A DNA stretch of 64,000 bases from Porphyromonas sp. oral taxon 275 (GTDB taxonomy: Bacteria; Bacteroidota; Bacteroidia; Bacteroidales; Porphyromonadaceae). The stretch lies in contig NZ_CP072333.1 of assembly GCF_018127745.1 (NCBI RefSeq), forward strand, positions 682,001 through 746,000, given 5' to 3'. Positions 17,932 through 25,960 of this stretch are shown here, in pieces. Below the pieces are notes generated by a model. The model had not been told where the DNA came from. It made no database searches and saw only the letters and a program-made list of their open reading frames with translations. Each line of letters begins with the position of its first letter. Positions within the stretch are counted from its first letter, which is position 1. A program made the translations under genes and the position numbers.

Positions 17932-17978
17932 GTCGGATTGCTACTACGAAGGAGTATAAATGATTCGAATCTAAGGCT
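17932..17978 (-). repeat. Decayed CRISPR repeat beyond the array
   Basis: After 29 further bases (17903-17931, spacer-like), the sequence GTCGGATTGCTACTACGAAGG matches the first part of the repeat with a few changes, and the later part has drifted. It looks like the eroded oldest repeat. Decay at this end marks it as the end away from spacer insertion. Confidence 0.75.
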
Positions 17979-18071
17979 TGAGCTTTGGTGTTCTCAGCGG
18001 ATAGATGGGTATGTCTCTGCTCTATCGGCTGATAATCCTCACATGTGTAAGCATACATGCCTTGCTGGCAT

Positions 18072-18159
18072 TGACGGGTATCCTTGGGCGCGCTGACAGA
18101 TATCCTTCAGACGGCTGACAGGCATCACTGAGAGCGCCGACTGATATCCTTCAATGAGC
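18072..18159 (+). repeat. Four-unit 88-bp intergenic element, copy 2 (diverged)
   Basis: Units start at 18072, 18094, 18116 and 18138, all 22 bp: TGACGGGTATCCTTGG, TGACAGATATCCTTCA, TGACAGGCATCACTGA, CGACTGATATCCTTCA. This is the most diverged copy (CCTTCA in place of CCCTCA), lying between the decayed end of the CRISPR array and the tracrRNA candidate. Confidence 0.8.
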
Positions 18160-18246
18160 TGAGGTACTGGTCGCAGATCAAGGCCGCTAGTGAGGTGACT
18201 TAGCGTACTGGAAGTTTGGAGAGAAGGTACTGACCCAATATAGGGA

Positions 18247-18362
18247 GATTAGCTTCCCCGTTAATGTGTCTTCACAGCAGCGATACAACTCCTCGAGTAT
18301 AGTTGCTCGTGGATTCCCCCTTGTTATTGGCTTTCAGTTTGTGCGGGACTTCGGTGCGGCTT
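18247..18362 (-). ncRNA. Candidate tracrRNA region: two inverted, diverged CRISPR repeats
   Basis: Two stretches match the array repeat in inverted orientation. The left one (18247-18289) matches 35 of 42 positions plus one extra base; the right one (18320 to about 18362) matches the first 24 positions at 19 and then drifts. They are exactly 30 bases apart, the spacer length of the array. Transcribed on the minus strand, both are anti-repeats: CACAAACTGAAAGCC-AATAACAAG of the right one pairs with positions 2-24 of the crRNA repeat, the part a tracrRNA must bind. After it the minus strand can form CAACU/AGUUG, UGUG/CACA and GGGA/UCCC hairpins. No clear promoter or T-run terminator is seen, so the ends are open; a dead inverted mini-array is the alternative. 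Confidence 0.5.
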
Positions 18363-18376
18363 CCCCTCAGTATTTG

Positions 18377-18384
18377 TATCTTTG
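18377..18384 (+). promoter_or_regulatory. dapB: Promoter -7 box of dapB
   Basis: TATCTTTG matches TAnnTTTG exactly, 74 bases before the dapB ATG. The -33 box is not recognisable at the expected spacing. Confidence 0.45.
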
Positions 18385-18458
18385 CTCTAGGCGCGTGCTG
18401 CGCTAGGGCTGGATCTTGGCCTCGCGCGCGTACCTCTATTATTACAGACTAGTCAAGG

Positions 18459-19184
18459 ATGAAACAACTCAAGATCGTACTCATCGGCTACGGCAAGATG
18501 GGACGCATCATCGAGCATATCGCTCAGGAGCGTGGCCACCAGGTCGTGCTCACGATAGACCGAGGCGAAGAGGCGCTCTTCGATGATCCGCGCTTTGCTT
18601 CGGCGGATGTAGCCATCGAGTTCACCTCCCCCCAGGCAGCCTATGCCAACTGCTTGAAGACCTTAGAGCGGGGCCTACCCTTGGTCTCTGGCTCTACGGG
18701 CTGGAGTGAGCGTCTGCCCGAGCTCAAGACACTCTGCGAGCAGGAGGGGAAGACCTTCTTCTGGTCCTCCAACTTCAGTATCGGCGTCTACCTCTTCCGT
18801 CAGCTCGTGGCTCAGGCCTCGCGGCTGATGAAGCTGGCCCCTGACTATCAGCTCAGCATGAGCGAGACGCACCACGTGCACAAGCTAGATGCCCCCAGCG
18901 GTACGGCTATCACGCTGGCCGAGACGGTGCTGGCCGAGCGCCCAGAGCTCGAGCGCTGGACGCTTGGTGCAGCTGTGGAGGGCGAGTTGCCTGTCGTGGC
19001 CTATCGCGAGGGCGAAGTCCCAGGGACGCATAGCCTGAGCTTCACCTCCGGTGTAGATCGTATCGAGCTGACGCACGAGGCCTTTGGGCGCGAAGGCTTT
19101 GCTCACGGTGCTGTCCTCGCAGCCGAATATGCCGCCACGCATAGCGGTTGGCTGACGATGGAGGACCTCCTGCAGTCTCGTTAA
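18459..19184 (+). CDS. dapB: 4-hydroxy-tetrahydrodipicolinate reductase
   Basis: Reduces hydroxy-tetrahydrodipicolinate with NAD(P)H in the lysine and diaminopimelate pathway that feeds peptidoglycan synthesis. The 241-residue protein has the nucleotide-binding VLIGYGKMGR at residues 6-15, the acidic residue after the second strand (TIDRGEE), SGSTGW, FSIGVYLF and the active-site loop ETHHVHKLDAPSGTA. Length is at the short end for the family, as common in Bacteroidota. It is followed by lepB after 22 bases. Confidence 0.95.
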   Translation: MKQLKIVLIGYGKMGRIIEHIAQERGHQVVLTIDRGEEALFDDPRFASADVAIEFTSPQAAYANCLKTLERGLPLVSGSTGWSERLPELKTLCEQEGKTFFWSSNFSIGVYLFRQLVAQASRLMKLAPDYQLSMSETHHVHKLDAPSGTAITLAETVLAERPELERWTLGAAVEGELPVVAYREGEVPGTHSLSFTSGVDRIELTHEAFGREGFAHGAVLAAEYAATHSGWLTMEDLLQSR

Positions 19185-19206
19185 TCCTAAGTATGCCGAT
19201 ATCCCT

Positions 19207-20652
19207 ATGAATAGATACCCGCTCTCGGGGCTCAGTCCTCGTCAGCTCCTCATCCGCCGCGTTAAGGGCGGGATTATGATCGTACTGCTCCTGCTCTTCG
19301 CCCTCTGGGCGGGCTGGGGCTGGCTTCTGCTGCTGCCTTTCTTGGTAGACTTCTACTTCACACGCTTCATCCCCTGGCGCTACCTCAAGGAGCACCCCAA
19401 CGGTATGGTACGCCTGCTGGGAGGGCTGCTGGAGGACATCGTCTTCGTCGTGGTGACGGTGACGATCATCTTCACCTACTTCTTCCAGAACTTTGCCATC
19501 CCCTCCTCCTCGCTGGAGAAGACGCTCTTGATTGGGGACTACCTCTTTGTCAATAAGCTCAGCTACGGGCCGCGCGTGCCGATGACGCCGCTGGCACTGC
19601 CGCTGGCGCACAATACGGCCTTCGGGCACAAGTCCTACCTCGATAGCCCTTCACTGCCTTACCGCAGGCTCAAGGGGCTGGGCAAGGTGGAGCGTAATGA
19701 CCTCGTTGTCTTCAATTTCCCTGCGGGGGACACGGTGGCGCTTTCCATGCCGAACCCCGACTACTATACGCTGTGCGCGCAGTACGGGCGCGAGCAGGTG
19801 TGGAGCGATCGCCAGCAGTTCGGCGAGGTCGTCGCTCGTCCTGTAGACCGTCGTGACCACTATGTCAAGCGCTGTGTCGGGCTGCCCGGAGAGACGGTAG
19901 AGCTACGTGCCAATCAGCTGTACATCAATGGTAAGGCCATGGCCAATCCGCGTCAGATGCAGCTCAACTACTTCGTCCAGACCGACGGGACGCCGCTGTC
20001 GCAGGAGCTCCTCGACCAGCTGGAGATCAACGACAGAGATGTGCAGCTCATCTACGACTACCGTACGAGCGATGGGGGAGACCTCTCGCCCTTCCTTGCG
20101 CAGATGAAGCTCGCCTTCCAGTCCGAGGGTTCGCGTGGCTACGGCCTTATCTATCACCTACCGCTGACGGCTGAGATGGTGCGCGTACTGCAGGCTGAGC
20201 CCTATGTCAAGGGCCTTGGGGTGGAGCGTACGACGACCGAGCTCAGCGGGCAGGTCTATCCGCTGGACTACGCTACGGGCTGGACGCGTGATGACTACGG
20301 GCCGCTCCTCATCCCGCGTAAGGGACTGACGGTCGAGCTCACCCCCGCGACGCTCGCCTACTATGCCCGCTGCATCCATGCCTATGAGGGGCACCAGCTG
20401 GAGCAGCGCCCCGATGGTGTGATCCTCATCGATGGTCGTCCCGCGACGCACTACACCTTCGCGATGGACTACTACTTCATGCTGGGGGACAATAGGCATA
20501 TGTCTGCTGACAGCCGCTACTGGGGCTTCGTGCCCGAGGATCATGTCGTAGGTAAGCCCGCCTTCCTCTGGCTCTCCATCAATAGCGAGCGTCCGCTCCT
20601 CTCTGGCGGTATCCGCTGGGGGCGGATGATGCGTCTCATCAATGGGAAGTAA
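19207..20652 (+). CDS. lepB: Signal peptidase I
   Basis: Membrane serine protease (S26) that cuts signal peptides from exported proteins. The 481-residue protein has hydrophobic segments near residues 18-45 and 75-95, the catalytic Ser in IPSSSLEKTLLIGDYLFV, the Lys general base in HYVKRCVGLPGETVEL, and the C-terminal box MLGDNRHMSADSRYWGF. Long inserts between the boxes explain the length, usual for Bacteroidota. It overlaps by 11 bases with a second S26-family gene that lacks these catalytic residues. Confidence 0.94.
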   Translation: MNRYPLSGLSPRQLLIRRVKGGIMIVLLLLFALWAGWGWLLLLPFLVDFYFTRFIPWRYLKEHPNGMVRLLGGLLEDIVFVVVTVTIIFTYFFQNFAIPSSSLEKTLLIGDYLFVNKLSYGPRVPMTPLALPLAHNTAFGHKSYLDSPSLPYRRLKGLGKVERNDLVVFNFPAGDTVALSMPNPDYYTLCAQYGREQVWSDRQQFGEVVARPVDRRDHYVKRCVGLPGETVELRANQLYINGKAMANPRQMQLNYFVQTDGTPLSQELLDQLEINDRDVQLIYDYRTSDGGDLSPFLAQMKLAFQSEGSRGYGLIYHLPLTAEMVRVLQAEPYVKGLGVERTTTELSGQVYPLDYATGWTRDDYGPLLIPRKGLTVELTPATLAYYARCIHAYEGHQLEQRPDGVILIDGRPATHYTFAMDYYFMLGDNRHMSADSRYWGFVPEDHVVGKPAFLWLSINSERPLLSGGIRWGRMMRLINGK

Positions 20653-21337
20653 GGGCCGATATATCCCTAGCCTACTACGCTACGGAGCCTTGCCGCTGGG
20701 AGTCGTACTCCTGGTGCTGCTCCTACGTGCCTTTCTCCTCGTGCCGCTGACGCTGCAGACCAGCGCCCTGGCCCCGAGCTATCCTCGGGGAGCGTGGGTG
20801 CTGGTGCTCAAGAGCTTCGAGCCTGAGCGTGGCGACTGCGTCCTCATTGACCTAGCTCGACTAGGACTGGCGAAGCCCTCAGAGCCTAGCCTCGTGGCAG
20901 GGCGTGTCGTCGGTCTGCCGGGCGATAGCCTCGAGCTACGACAGGGACTGCTCTATGTCAATGGTCGCCGCACGCTCGATCATCGCCGTGCGCTCAGCGC
21001 TGGCGAGAGCTACGCACTGCGTCTACCGCGTGCTCAGGGCGTCTATCCCCTGAGCCCCGTGAGCCTCGTGGCCTATCGCCAGGCCCTCCTAGAGGAGCAG
21101 CGCGCCGAGGAGCGTCTGCACCCAGGGCGCGGACAGCTCGGGCTGGACTCCGCCCGCTGGATGGCGCGCCTCAGTGAGCGAGCGCTCTACACCTTTGCCC
21201 AGGACTACTACTGGGTGCTGGCGGACGACACTGCCTCGGGGCCTGACTCACGTCACCTAGGGATTATCCCGCGCGAGGCCATCGTAGGGCGTCTGCTCTT
21301 CGGCCTCGGCACGCGCAGCCCCTTCGTCTATCCTTGA
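20642..21337 (+). CDS. S26 signal-peptidase-like protein, catalytic residues missing
   Basis: A 231-residue homologue of signal peptidase I with one N-terminal membrane segment (residues 13-34). The family boxes can be aligned, but the catalytic serine position is alanine (QTSALAP where active enzymes read PSGSMMP), the Lys of the KR-VVGLPGD box is glycine (VAGRVVGLPGD), and the GDN box reads ADD (VLADDTASGPDSRHLG). The fold is therefore expected, the protease activity is not. It overlaps the active lepB by 11 bases and the WbqC gene by one, so it may serve as a partner or regulator of LepB; this is inference. Confidence 0.8.
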   Translation: MGSKGRYIPSLLRYGALPLGVVLLVLLLRAFLLVPLTLQTSALAPSYPRGAWVLVLKSFEPERGDCVLIDLARLGLAKPSEPSLVAGRVVGLPGDSLELRQGLLYVNGRRTLDHRRALSAGESYALRLPRAQGVYPLSPVSLVAYRQALLEEQRAEERLHPGRGQLGLDSARWMARLSERALYTFAQDYYWVLADDTASGPDSRHLGIIPREAIVGRLLFGLGTRSPFVYP

Positions 21338-21993
21338 TGCACTACGACCTCCTGCTCTCCACGGCGCTGACGCCCCCCATCAGCTACTTCACCCTCCTGT
21401 ATCATCACCAGTCGGGTAGGGTAGGCCTTGAGGCTGCCGAGCACTACATCAAGCAGAGCTACCGCAATCGCTGCTACATCCTCGGGCCTAACGGCGTGCA
21501 GCCACTGAGCATTCCCGTGGAGCTCCCCCAGGGGACGAAGACCCCCATCACCGAGGTGCGTCTCTCTACGCACGGGCAGTGGCGCTCCGTCTGGCATCAG
21601 ACCCTAGCCACGGCCTATGGTGCTAGTCCCTACTACGAGTACTACATCGACGAACTGGAGGCGCTGTGGGGCACCCTCGAGGACGATAGCCTCTGGGCCC
21701 TGAACCTGAGGCTGCTGCAGCACCTCTGTCCCCTGCTCGAGATCGACCCCGCCTGCCTCTGCCCGACCGAGGACTTCACTCCGCTGGAGTGCCACGAGGC
21801 GGACTACCGCTATAGCCTGCGCCCCAAGCAGGGCACACTGCCCCCTGCCTACCTCCCCCAAGCCTATCATCAGCTCGATCGACCCGCTCGGGGCTTCGTC
21901 CCTGAGCTCAGTATCCTCGATCTCCTCTTCAATATGGGGCCCGAGAGTCCCCTTATTCTCCAAGCTAGCTACCATCCCTATCCTCATGAATAA
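21337..21993 (+). CDS. WbqC family protein
   Basis: A 218-residue member of the WbqC-like family, often encoded near surface polysaccharide genes and thought to act in sugar or amino sugar modification, though not well studied. The conserved start (PISYFTLLYH), SYRNRCYILGPNGVQPLSIPV and the central KTPITEVRLS...W...W block are present. The ATG at 21337 overlaps the upstream TGA, a coupled start; a TTG codon directly before it is not needed. It overlaps the oligopeptidase gene by 8 bases. Confidence 0.8.
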   Translation: MHYDLLLSTALTPPISYFTLLYHHQSGRVGLEAAEHYIKQSYRNRCYILGPNGVQPLSIPVELPQGTKTPITEVRLSTHGQWRSVWHQTLATAYGASPYYEYYIDELEALWGTLEDDSLWALNLRLLQHLCPLLEIDPACLCPTEDFTPLECHEADYRYSLRPKQGTLPPAYLPQAYHQLDRPARGFVPELSILDLLFNMGPESPLILQASYHPYPHE

Positions 21994-24088
21994 GCCAAAG
22001 CAATCAGCCTTCGGCCCAGCCCCTCGTGTGGCTTCGCGCCCCGAGGAGCTGCGTCACCTCGATGACCTACGTGTCGACCCCTACTACTACCTGCGGGACA
22101 AGGAGCTCCCCGAGCTACAGGACTACCTCCAGGCCGAGAATGCCTACACCGAGGAGGTGATGGCCTCGACCCAGGAGCTGCAGGAGGAGATCTATCAGGA
22201 GATCGTGGGGCGCATCAAGGAGACCGACCAAAGCTATCCCACACTGCGCCGAGGCTATTACTACTATACCCGCACCGAGCAGGGCAGGCAGTACCCTAGC
22301 TATTACCGCTACGAGGAAGAGGCCTTCGACGAGCGCTGGAGTGAGCGCCCGCAGGAGGTGGAGGGTGGCGAGCTGATCTTCGACGTCAACCTCATGGCCG
22401 AGGGGCAGCCCGCCTATATCTTCGCAGGCTATAGCGTCAGCCCTGATAATCGCTGGGTAGCCTATATGTCCAATACGACGGGCTCCTACGCCGAGTTCGA
22501 CCTCAGGATCAAGAGCCTCGAGACGGGGCAGGAGCTGCCGCTGTGCATCGCGGGCGTCGCTTCGCTGGCCTGGGCTGAGGATAGTGAGACCATCTACTAC
22601 AGCCTGATCGACGAGACGCTGCGCTCTAGCCGCGTCCTTCGTCAGCGTCTCGACGAGGCCGAGGGGCAGCTGATCTACGAGGAGCTGGATGGCCGCTTCT
22701 CCTGCAGCGTCAGCGAGACCAAGACGCACGAATACCTCTTCATCTCCTGCTCGAGCAGCACCAGTAGCGAGGAGTACTACCTGGCTGCGGACGGGCGGGA
22801 CACAGAGCCCAAGCTGCTGCTAGCGCGCCAGCCCGACGTGCGCTACTCGGTGCTGACGCACCGCGATCGCCTCTACCTATACTATAAGGATAAGGAGCAG
22901 CTCAACGGCGCCCTCTACGCGACGAGCCTCGAGGGCGTGGCTGACCGCTCCTCCTGGCGTACGATCCTGGCGCATCGCCCCGAGGTGCGCCTCGAGAGCC
23001 TCGGCATCTACGAGCACTATGTGGTGACGGAGGAGCGCGTCGAGGGCCTCTCGCAGATCCGCATCCTCGATCCGCTGGGGCAGCCGCTGCGCGAGGTCGC
23101 CTTCCCCGAGCCCGTCTATACGCTGGCTCTGAGAGGTAGCAGCCAGTACAGCACGCGCAAGGTGCGCTACACCTATTCCTCGCCCAATAGACCCAGCAGC
23201 CTCTATGAGTACGACCTCGAGACGGGGCAGAGTCGACTGCTCAAGCAGCAGGAGGTCGGCGGGGGCTACCAGCCAGAGGACTACATCGTGGAGCGCCGCT
23301 GGGCGCTCGGCGAGGACGGCACGACGCGCATCCCTATGGCCTTGCTCTACCGTAAGGGCCTCAAGCGCGATGGCTCGGCGCCTGCTCTGATCTACGGCTA
23401 TGGGAGCTATGGGATCTCGATGGAGGCACAGTTCAGCGTCTCTATCCTTAGCCTCGTGGATCGTGGCTTCGTCTATGCGCTGGCTCAGGTGCGTGGCGGG
23501 AGCGAACTCGGGGAGCAGTGGTACGAGGATGGCAAGTTCCTCAAGAAGGAGCATACCTTCACTGACTTCGCTGCCTGCGCCCGTCTCCTCGTGGATGAGG
23601 CTTATACCTCCCCCGAGCGTTTGGCAGCTATGGGGGGCAGCGCGGGCGGTATGCTGATGGGGGTCGTGGCCAATCGCTGGCCCGAGCTCTTCGGCTGTAT
23701 CGTCGCCCAGGTGCCCTTCGTGGACGTCGTGACGACGATGCTTGACGATAGCCTACCTCTGACGACAGGGGAGTACGAGGAGTGGGGCAATCCCAATGAG
23801 CCGGAGTACTACCACTATATGAAGGGCTATTCCCCCTACGACAACCTCCGTGCGCAGCGCTATCCTGCGATGCTCGTCACGGGCGGGATCAATGACTCGC
23901 AGGTCCTCTTCCACGAGCCGACCAAGTACGTGGCGAAGCTGCGCAGCCTCAAGACGGATGACGAGCTCCTCTTGCTGCGCATGAATATGGACTCGGGCCA
24001 CGGCGGCGCTACGGGGCGCTACAGCGGGATACGCGACACGGCCTTTGAGTACGCCTTCATCCTCTACGCCCTAGGGCTTGTCTCCTAG
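21986..24088 (+). CDS. ptrB: Oligopeptidase B (prolyl oligopeptidase family, S9A)
   Basis: Serine peptidase expected to cut short peptides after basic residues. The 700-residue protein has an N-terminal seven-bladed propeller region and a C-terminal alpha/beta hydrolase domain with the nucleophile in MGGSAGGMLMG, a downstream acidic residue in VTGGINDSQVLFHEP and the catalytic His in DSGHGGATGRY. The start PRVASRPEELRHLDDLRVDPYYYLRD and the length match oligopeptidase B. No signal peptide is seen, so it acts in the cytoplasm or periplasm by other means. Confidence 0.9.
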   Translation: MNKPKQSAFGPAPRVASRPEELRHLDDLRVDPYYYLRDKELPELQDYLQAENAYTEEVMASTQELQEEIYQEIVGRIKETDQSYPTLRRGYYYYTRTEQGRQYPSYYRYEEEAFDERWSERPQEVEGGELIFDVNLMAEGQPAYIFAGYSVSPDNRWVAYMSNTTGSYAEFDLRIKSLETGQELPLCIAGVASLAWAEDSETIYYSLIDETLRSSRVLRQRLDEAEGQLIYEELDGRFSCSVSETKTHEYLFISCSSSTSSEEYYLAADGRDTEPKLLLARQPDVRYSVLTHRDRLYLYYKDKEQLNGALYATSLEGVADRSSWRTILAHRPEVRLESLGIYEHYVVTEERVEGLSQIRILDPLGQPLREVAFPEPVYTLALRGSSQYSTRKVRYTYSSPNRPSSLYEYDLETGQSRLLKQQEVGGGYQPEDYIVERRWALGEDGTTRIPMALLYRKGLKRDGSAPALIYGYGSYGISMEAQFSVSILSLVDRGFVYALAQVRGGSELGEQWYEDGKFLKKEHTFTDFAACARLLVDEAYTSPERLAAMGGSAGGMLMGVVANRWPELFGCIVAQVPFVDVVTTMLDDSLPLTTGEYEEWGNPNEPEYYHYMKGYSPYDNLRAQRYPAMLVTGGINDSQVLFHEPTKYVAKLRSLKTDDELLLLRMNMDSGHGGATGRYSGIRDTAFEYAFILYALGLVS

Positions 24089-24198
24089 ACGAGGGGAGGC
24101 TGCCCCTAGGGGCACTGTCTAGCGGAGGGCCTTAGCCTAGGTGCTCTAGTACAGCCCGATAGGATCTGGAGCGAGGCGCTAGCCTACTCCTAGCTTTT

Positions 24199-24286
24199 CG
24201 AGGGATAGCGGTCAGGACGCTGACTGCTATCCCTCGCACGCTTTATGGACGTCCCTCAGCCTCGTGACTGATATTCCTCAGGCACC
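24199..24286 (+). repeat. Four-unit 88-bp intergenic element, copy 3
   Basis: Units start at 24199, 24221, 24243 and 24265. Unit 1 is reversed (GAGGGATAGCGGTCA) so that units 1 and 2 form an inverted repeat with TGACTGCTATCCCTC around six bases. Unit 3 holds GGACGTCCCTCAG and unit 4 TGACTGATATTCCTCA. The flank after unit 4 (CTTCCCCTTATCTCTG, 24288-24303) resembles that of copy 6. Confidence 0.9.
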
Positions 24287-24421
24287 CTTCCCCTTATCTC
24301 TGGGCTTTGTGGGACTACCTCCGCCCCTTTGTCTTACCTAAAGGGAGGGTAGGGGGAAGGCTATTCCCTGCCTGCTCTGATGCTCTGTGTGCGGCGTCGC
24401 GTCTAGTGCAGTAAAATTCAT

Positions 24422-24429
24422 TACCTTTG
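24422..24429 (+). promoter_or_regulatory. Promoter -7 box for the FKBP gene cluster
   Basis: TACCTTTG is an exact Bacteroidota -7 box, 90 bases before the first FKBP start; no TTTG at the right spacing upstream. Confidence 0.45.
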
Positions 24430-24519
24430 TCCCCGTATTATCCCAGTCTCTCGGTAGCGGGCTCTTGCCTCGCCCTTCGTAGGGCTGCGGACGCACTAGA
24501 TACATTATATATAAAGGAT

Positions 24520-25104
24520 ATGAACAAGGTAAGCTATGCCCTAGGGCTAAGCATCGGGCAGAACTTCCGTGCCTCGGGCTTTGACGAACTGATCTTCGAG
24601 GACTTCCTACAGGGCGTACGCGCCGTCTACGAGGAGGCACAGCCCGAGATGAGCTACGACGAAGCGAAGCAGATCATCAACGACTACTTCCAGGAGGTGC
24701 AGCGCAAGGCTGTCGAGCGCAACAAGGAGGCCGGTGAGGAGTTCCTCAAGATCAACGGCCACAAGGCAGGCGTCGTCACGCTGCCTAGCGGTCTCCAGTA
24801 CGAGATCCTGCGCGAAGGCGATGGCCCCAAGCCTAAGCTCACCGACAGCGTAGAGTGCCACTACCACGGTACGCTCATCAATGGGCAGGTCTTCGATAGC
24901 TCGATGGACCGCGGCGAGACGGCTACCTTCCCCCTGCAGGGCGTCATCAAGGGCTGGACGGAGATCCTCCAGCTGATGCCTGTGGGCTCTAAGTGGAAGG
25001 TCACGATCCCTGCTGACCTGGCCTACGGCGATCGTGGTGCTGGGCAGATGATCCAGCCAGGCAGCACGCTCATCTTTATCATCGAGCTCATCGCGATCAA
25101 GTAA
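24520..25104 (+). CDS. FKBP-type peptidyl-prolyl cis-trans isomerase (no signal peptide)
   Basis: Protein-folding helper that speeds rotation of bonds before proline. The 194-residue product has an N-terminal dimerising segment (KVSYALGLSIGQNF) like FkpA/FklB and a C-terminal FKBP domain (SVECHYHGTLINGQVFDSS, VIKGWTEILQLMPVGSKWKV, PADLAYGDRGAG). The start MNKVSYALG (ATG 24520) was chosen; the longer frame only adds residues from the promoter region. With no signal peptide it should be cytoplasmic, unlike the two that follow. First of three tandem FKBPs, 6 bases before the second. Confidence 0.92.
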   Translation: MNKVSYALGLSIGQNFRASGFDELIFEDFLQGVRAVYEEAQPEMSYDEAKQIINDYFQEVQRKAVERNKEAGEEFLKINGHKAGVVTLPSGLQYEILREGDGPKPKLTDSVECHYHGTLINGQVFDSSMDRGETATFPLQGVIKGWTEILQLMPVGSKWKVTIPADLAYGDRGAGQMIQPGSTLIFIIELIAIK

Positions 25105-25110
25105 GGCTAG

Positions 25111-25929
25111 ATGAAGAAGACCGCTCTAGTGAGCCTCGGGCTGGCTACGGCCCTGCTCCTGGGGGCTTGCTCCCCCCGCCTCAAGCAGCGCACCAGTGCC
25201 CTACCCTCAGCGCAGGACTCGGTGGCCTATGCCTTTGGGGTGCTGAATAGTCAGGCCTTCTCCTCCGCTATGGCGGGTATGCCTGGCGATAGCCTTAGCC
25301 GTGAGCAGATCCTACAGGGCTTCTCCGACGCCTTCCTCAGCCGCCCCGCTCAGGTGCTCAGCCTCGACGAGGCACGTCGTATCTACGAGGGCTATATCAA
25401 CGGGCTGCGCGCAGCCGAGGCGCGCGAGCGTAGCGCTCGTGCCGACTCGCTGCTGCGCCTCAACGCTCAGCGCCCTGGCGTACAGACGACCGCGAGCGGC
25501 CTGCAGTGGCGCGTGCTACGTGCCGCCGAGGGGCAGCGCCCCAGCGCTCAGGACACCGTAGTGGTGAACTACGTGGGTCGACTGGCCGATGGGGGCAAGG
25601 AGTTCGATAGCTCCTACAAGCATGGCGAGCCCGCGACCCTTCCGCTCAGTGCCGTCATCAAGGGCTGGACGGAGGGTATCAGCCTCATGTCCAAGGGGGC
25701 TAAGTACGAGTTCCTCATCCCTGCGCCCCTGGCCTACGGCGAGCGTGGCGCAGGTGGGGTGATCCCCGCTGGGGCGCCTCTCTTCTTCGAGGTCGAGCTC
25801 CTGGATATCAAGCCTTACGTCGAGCCTCAGGCAGCCGACGAGGTCTCAGAAGCACAGCCACAGTCCGGCTCCAGCACTAAGGCTAGCCCTCGGACTAAGG
25901 TGGGTAAGCGCACCAAGCGCACTAAGTAA
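25111..25929 (+). CDS. FKBP-type peptidyl-prolyl isomerase, lipoprotein
   Basis: A 272-residue paralogue with a lipoprotein signal (LLLGAC, Cys20), the same N-terminal dimerising region (SVAYAFGVLNSQAF) and an FKBP domain (VVVNYVGRLADGGKEFDSS, VIKGWTEGISLMSKGAKYEF, LAYGERGAGG). The C-terminus is a basic Ser/Thr/Lys-rich tail (SPRTKVGKRTKRTK). It should help fold proteins outside the cytoplasm, anchored in a membrane. It lies 31 bases before the third copy. Confidence 0.92.
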   Translation: MKKTALVSLGLATALLLGACSPRLKQRTSALPSAQDSVAYAFGVLNSQAFSSAMAGMPGDSLSREQILQGFSDAFLSRPAQVLSLDEARRIYEGYINGLRAAEARERSARADSLLRLNAQRPGVQTTASGLQWRVLRAAEGQRPSAQDTVVVNYVGRLADGGKEFDSSYKHGEPATLPLSAVIKGWTEGISLMSKGAKYEFLIPAPLAYGERGAGGVIPAGAPLFFEVELLDIKPYVEPQAADEVSEAQPQSGSSTKASPRTKVGKRTKRTK

Positions 25930-25960
25930 GTAAACTTCAAATCAATTCTATAAGACGACA

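Larger units (their letters stand above)
24089..24519 (+). other. Gene-free stretch between ptrB and the FKBP genes
   Basis: 431 bases holding one four-unit element (24199-24286) and a -7 promoter box (24422-24429). No terminator with a clear stem and T-run is visible after ptrB, and the frames present show no family resemblance. Confidence 0.6.

Noticed and set aside
18247..18362. Plus-strand tracrRNA with the left diverged repeat as anti-repeat
   Set aside because: It would need rightward crRNAs, whose repeat would not start with the GTTGTGATT typical of this subtype; kept only as a less likely alternative.
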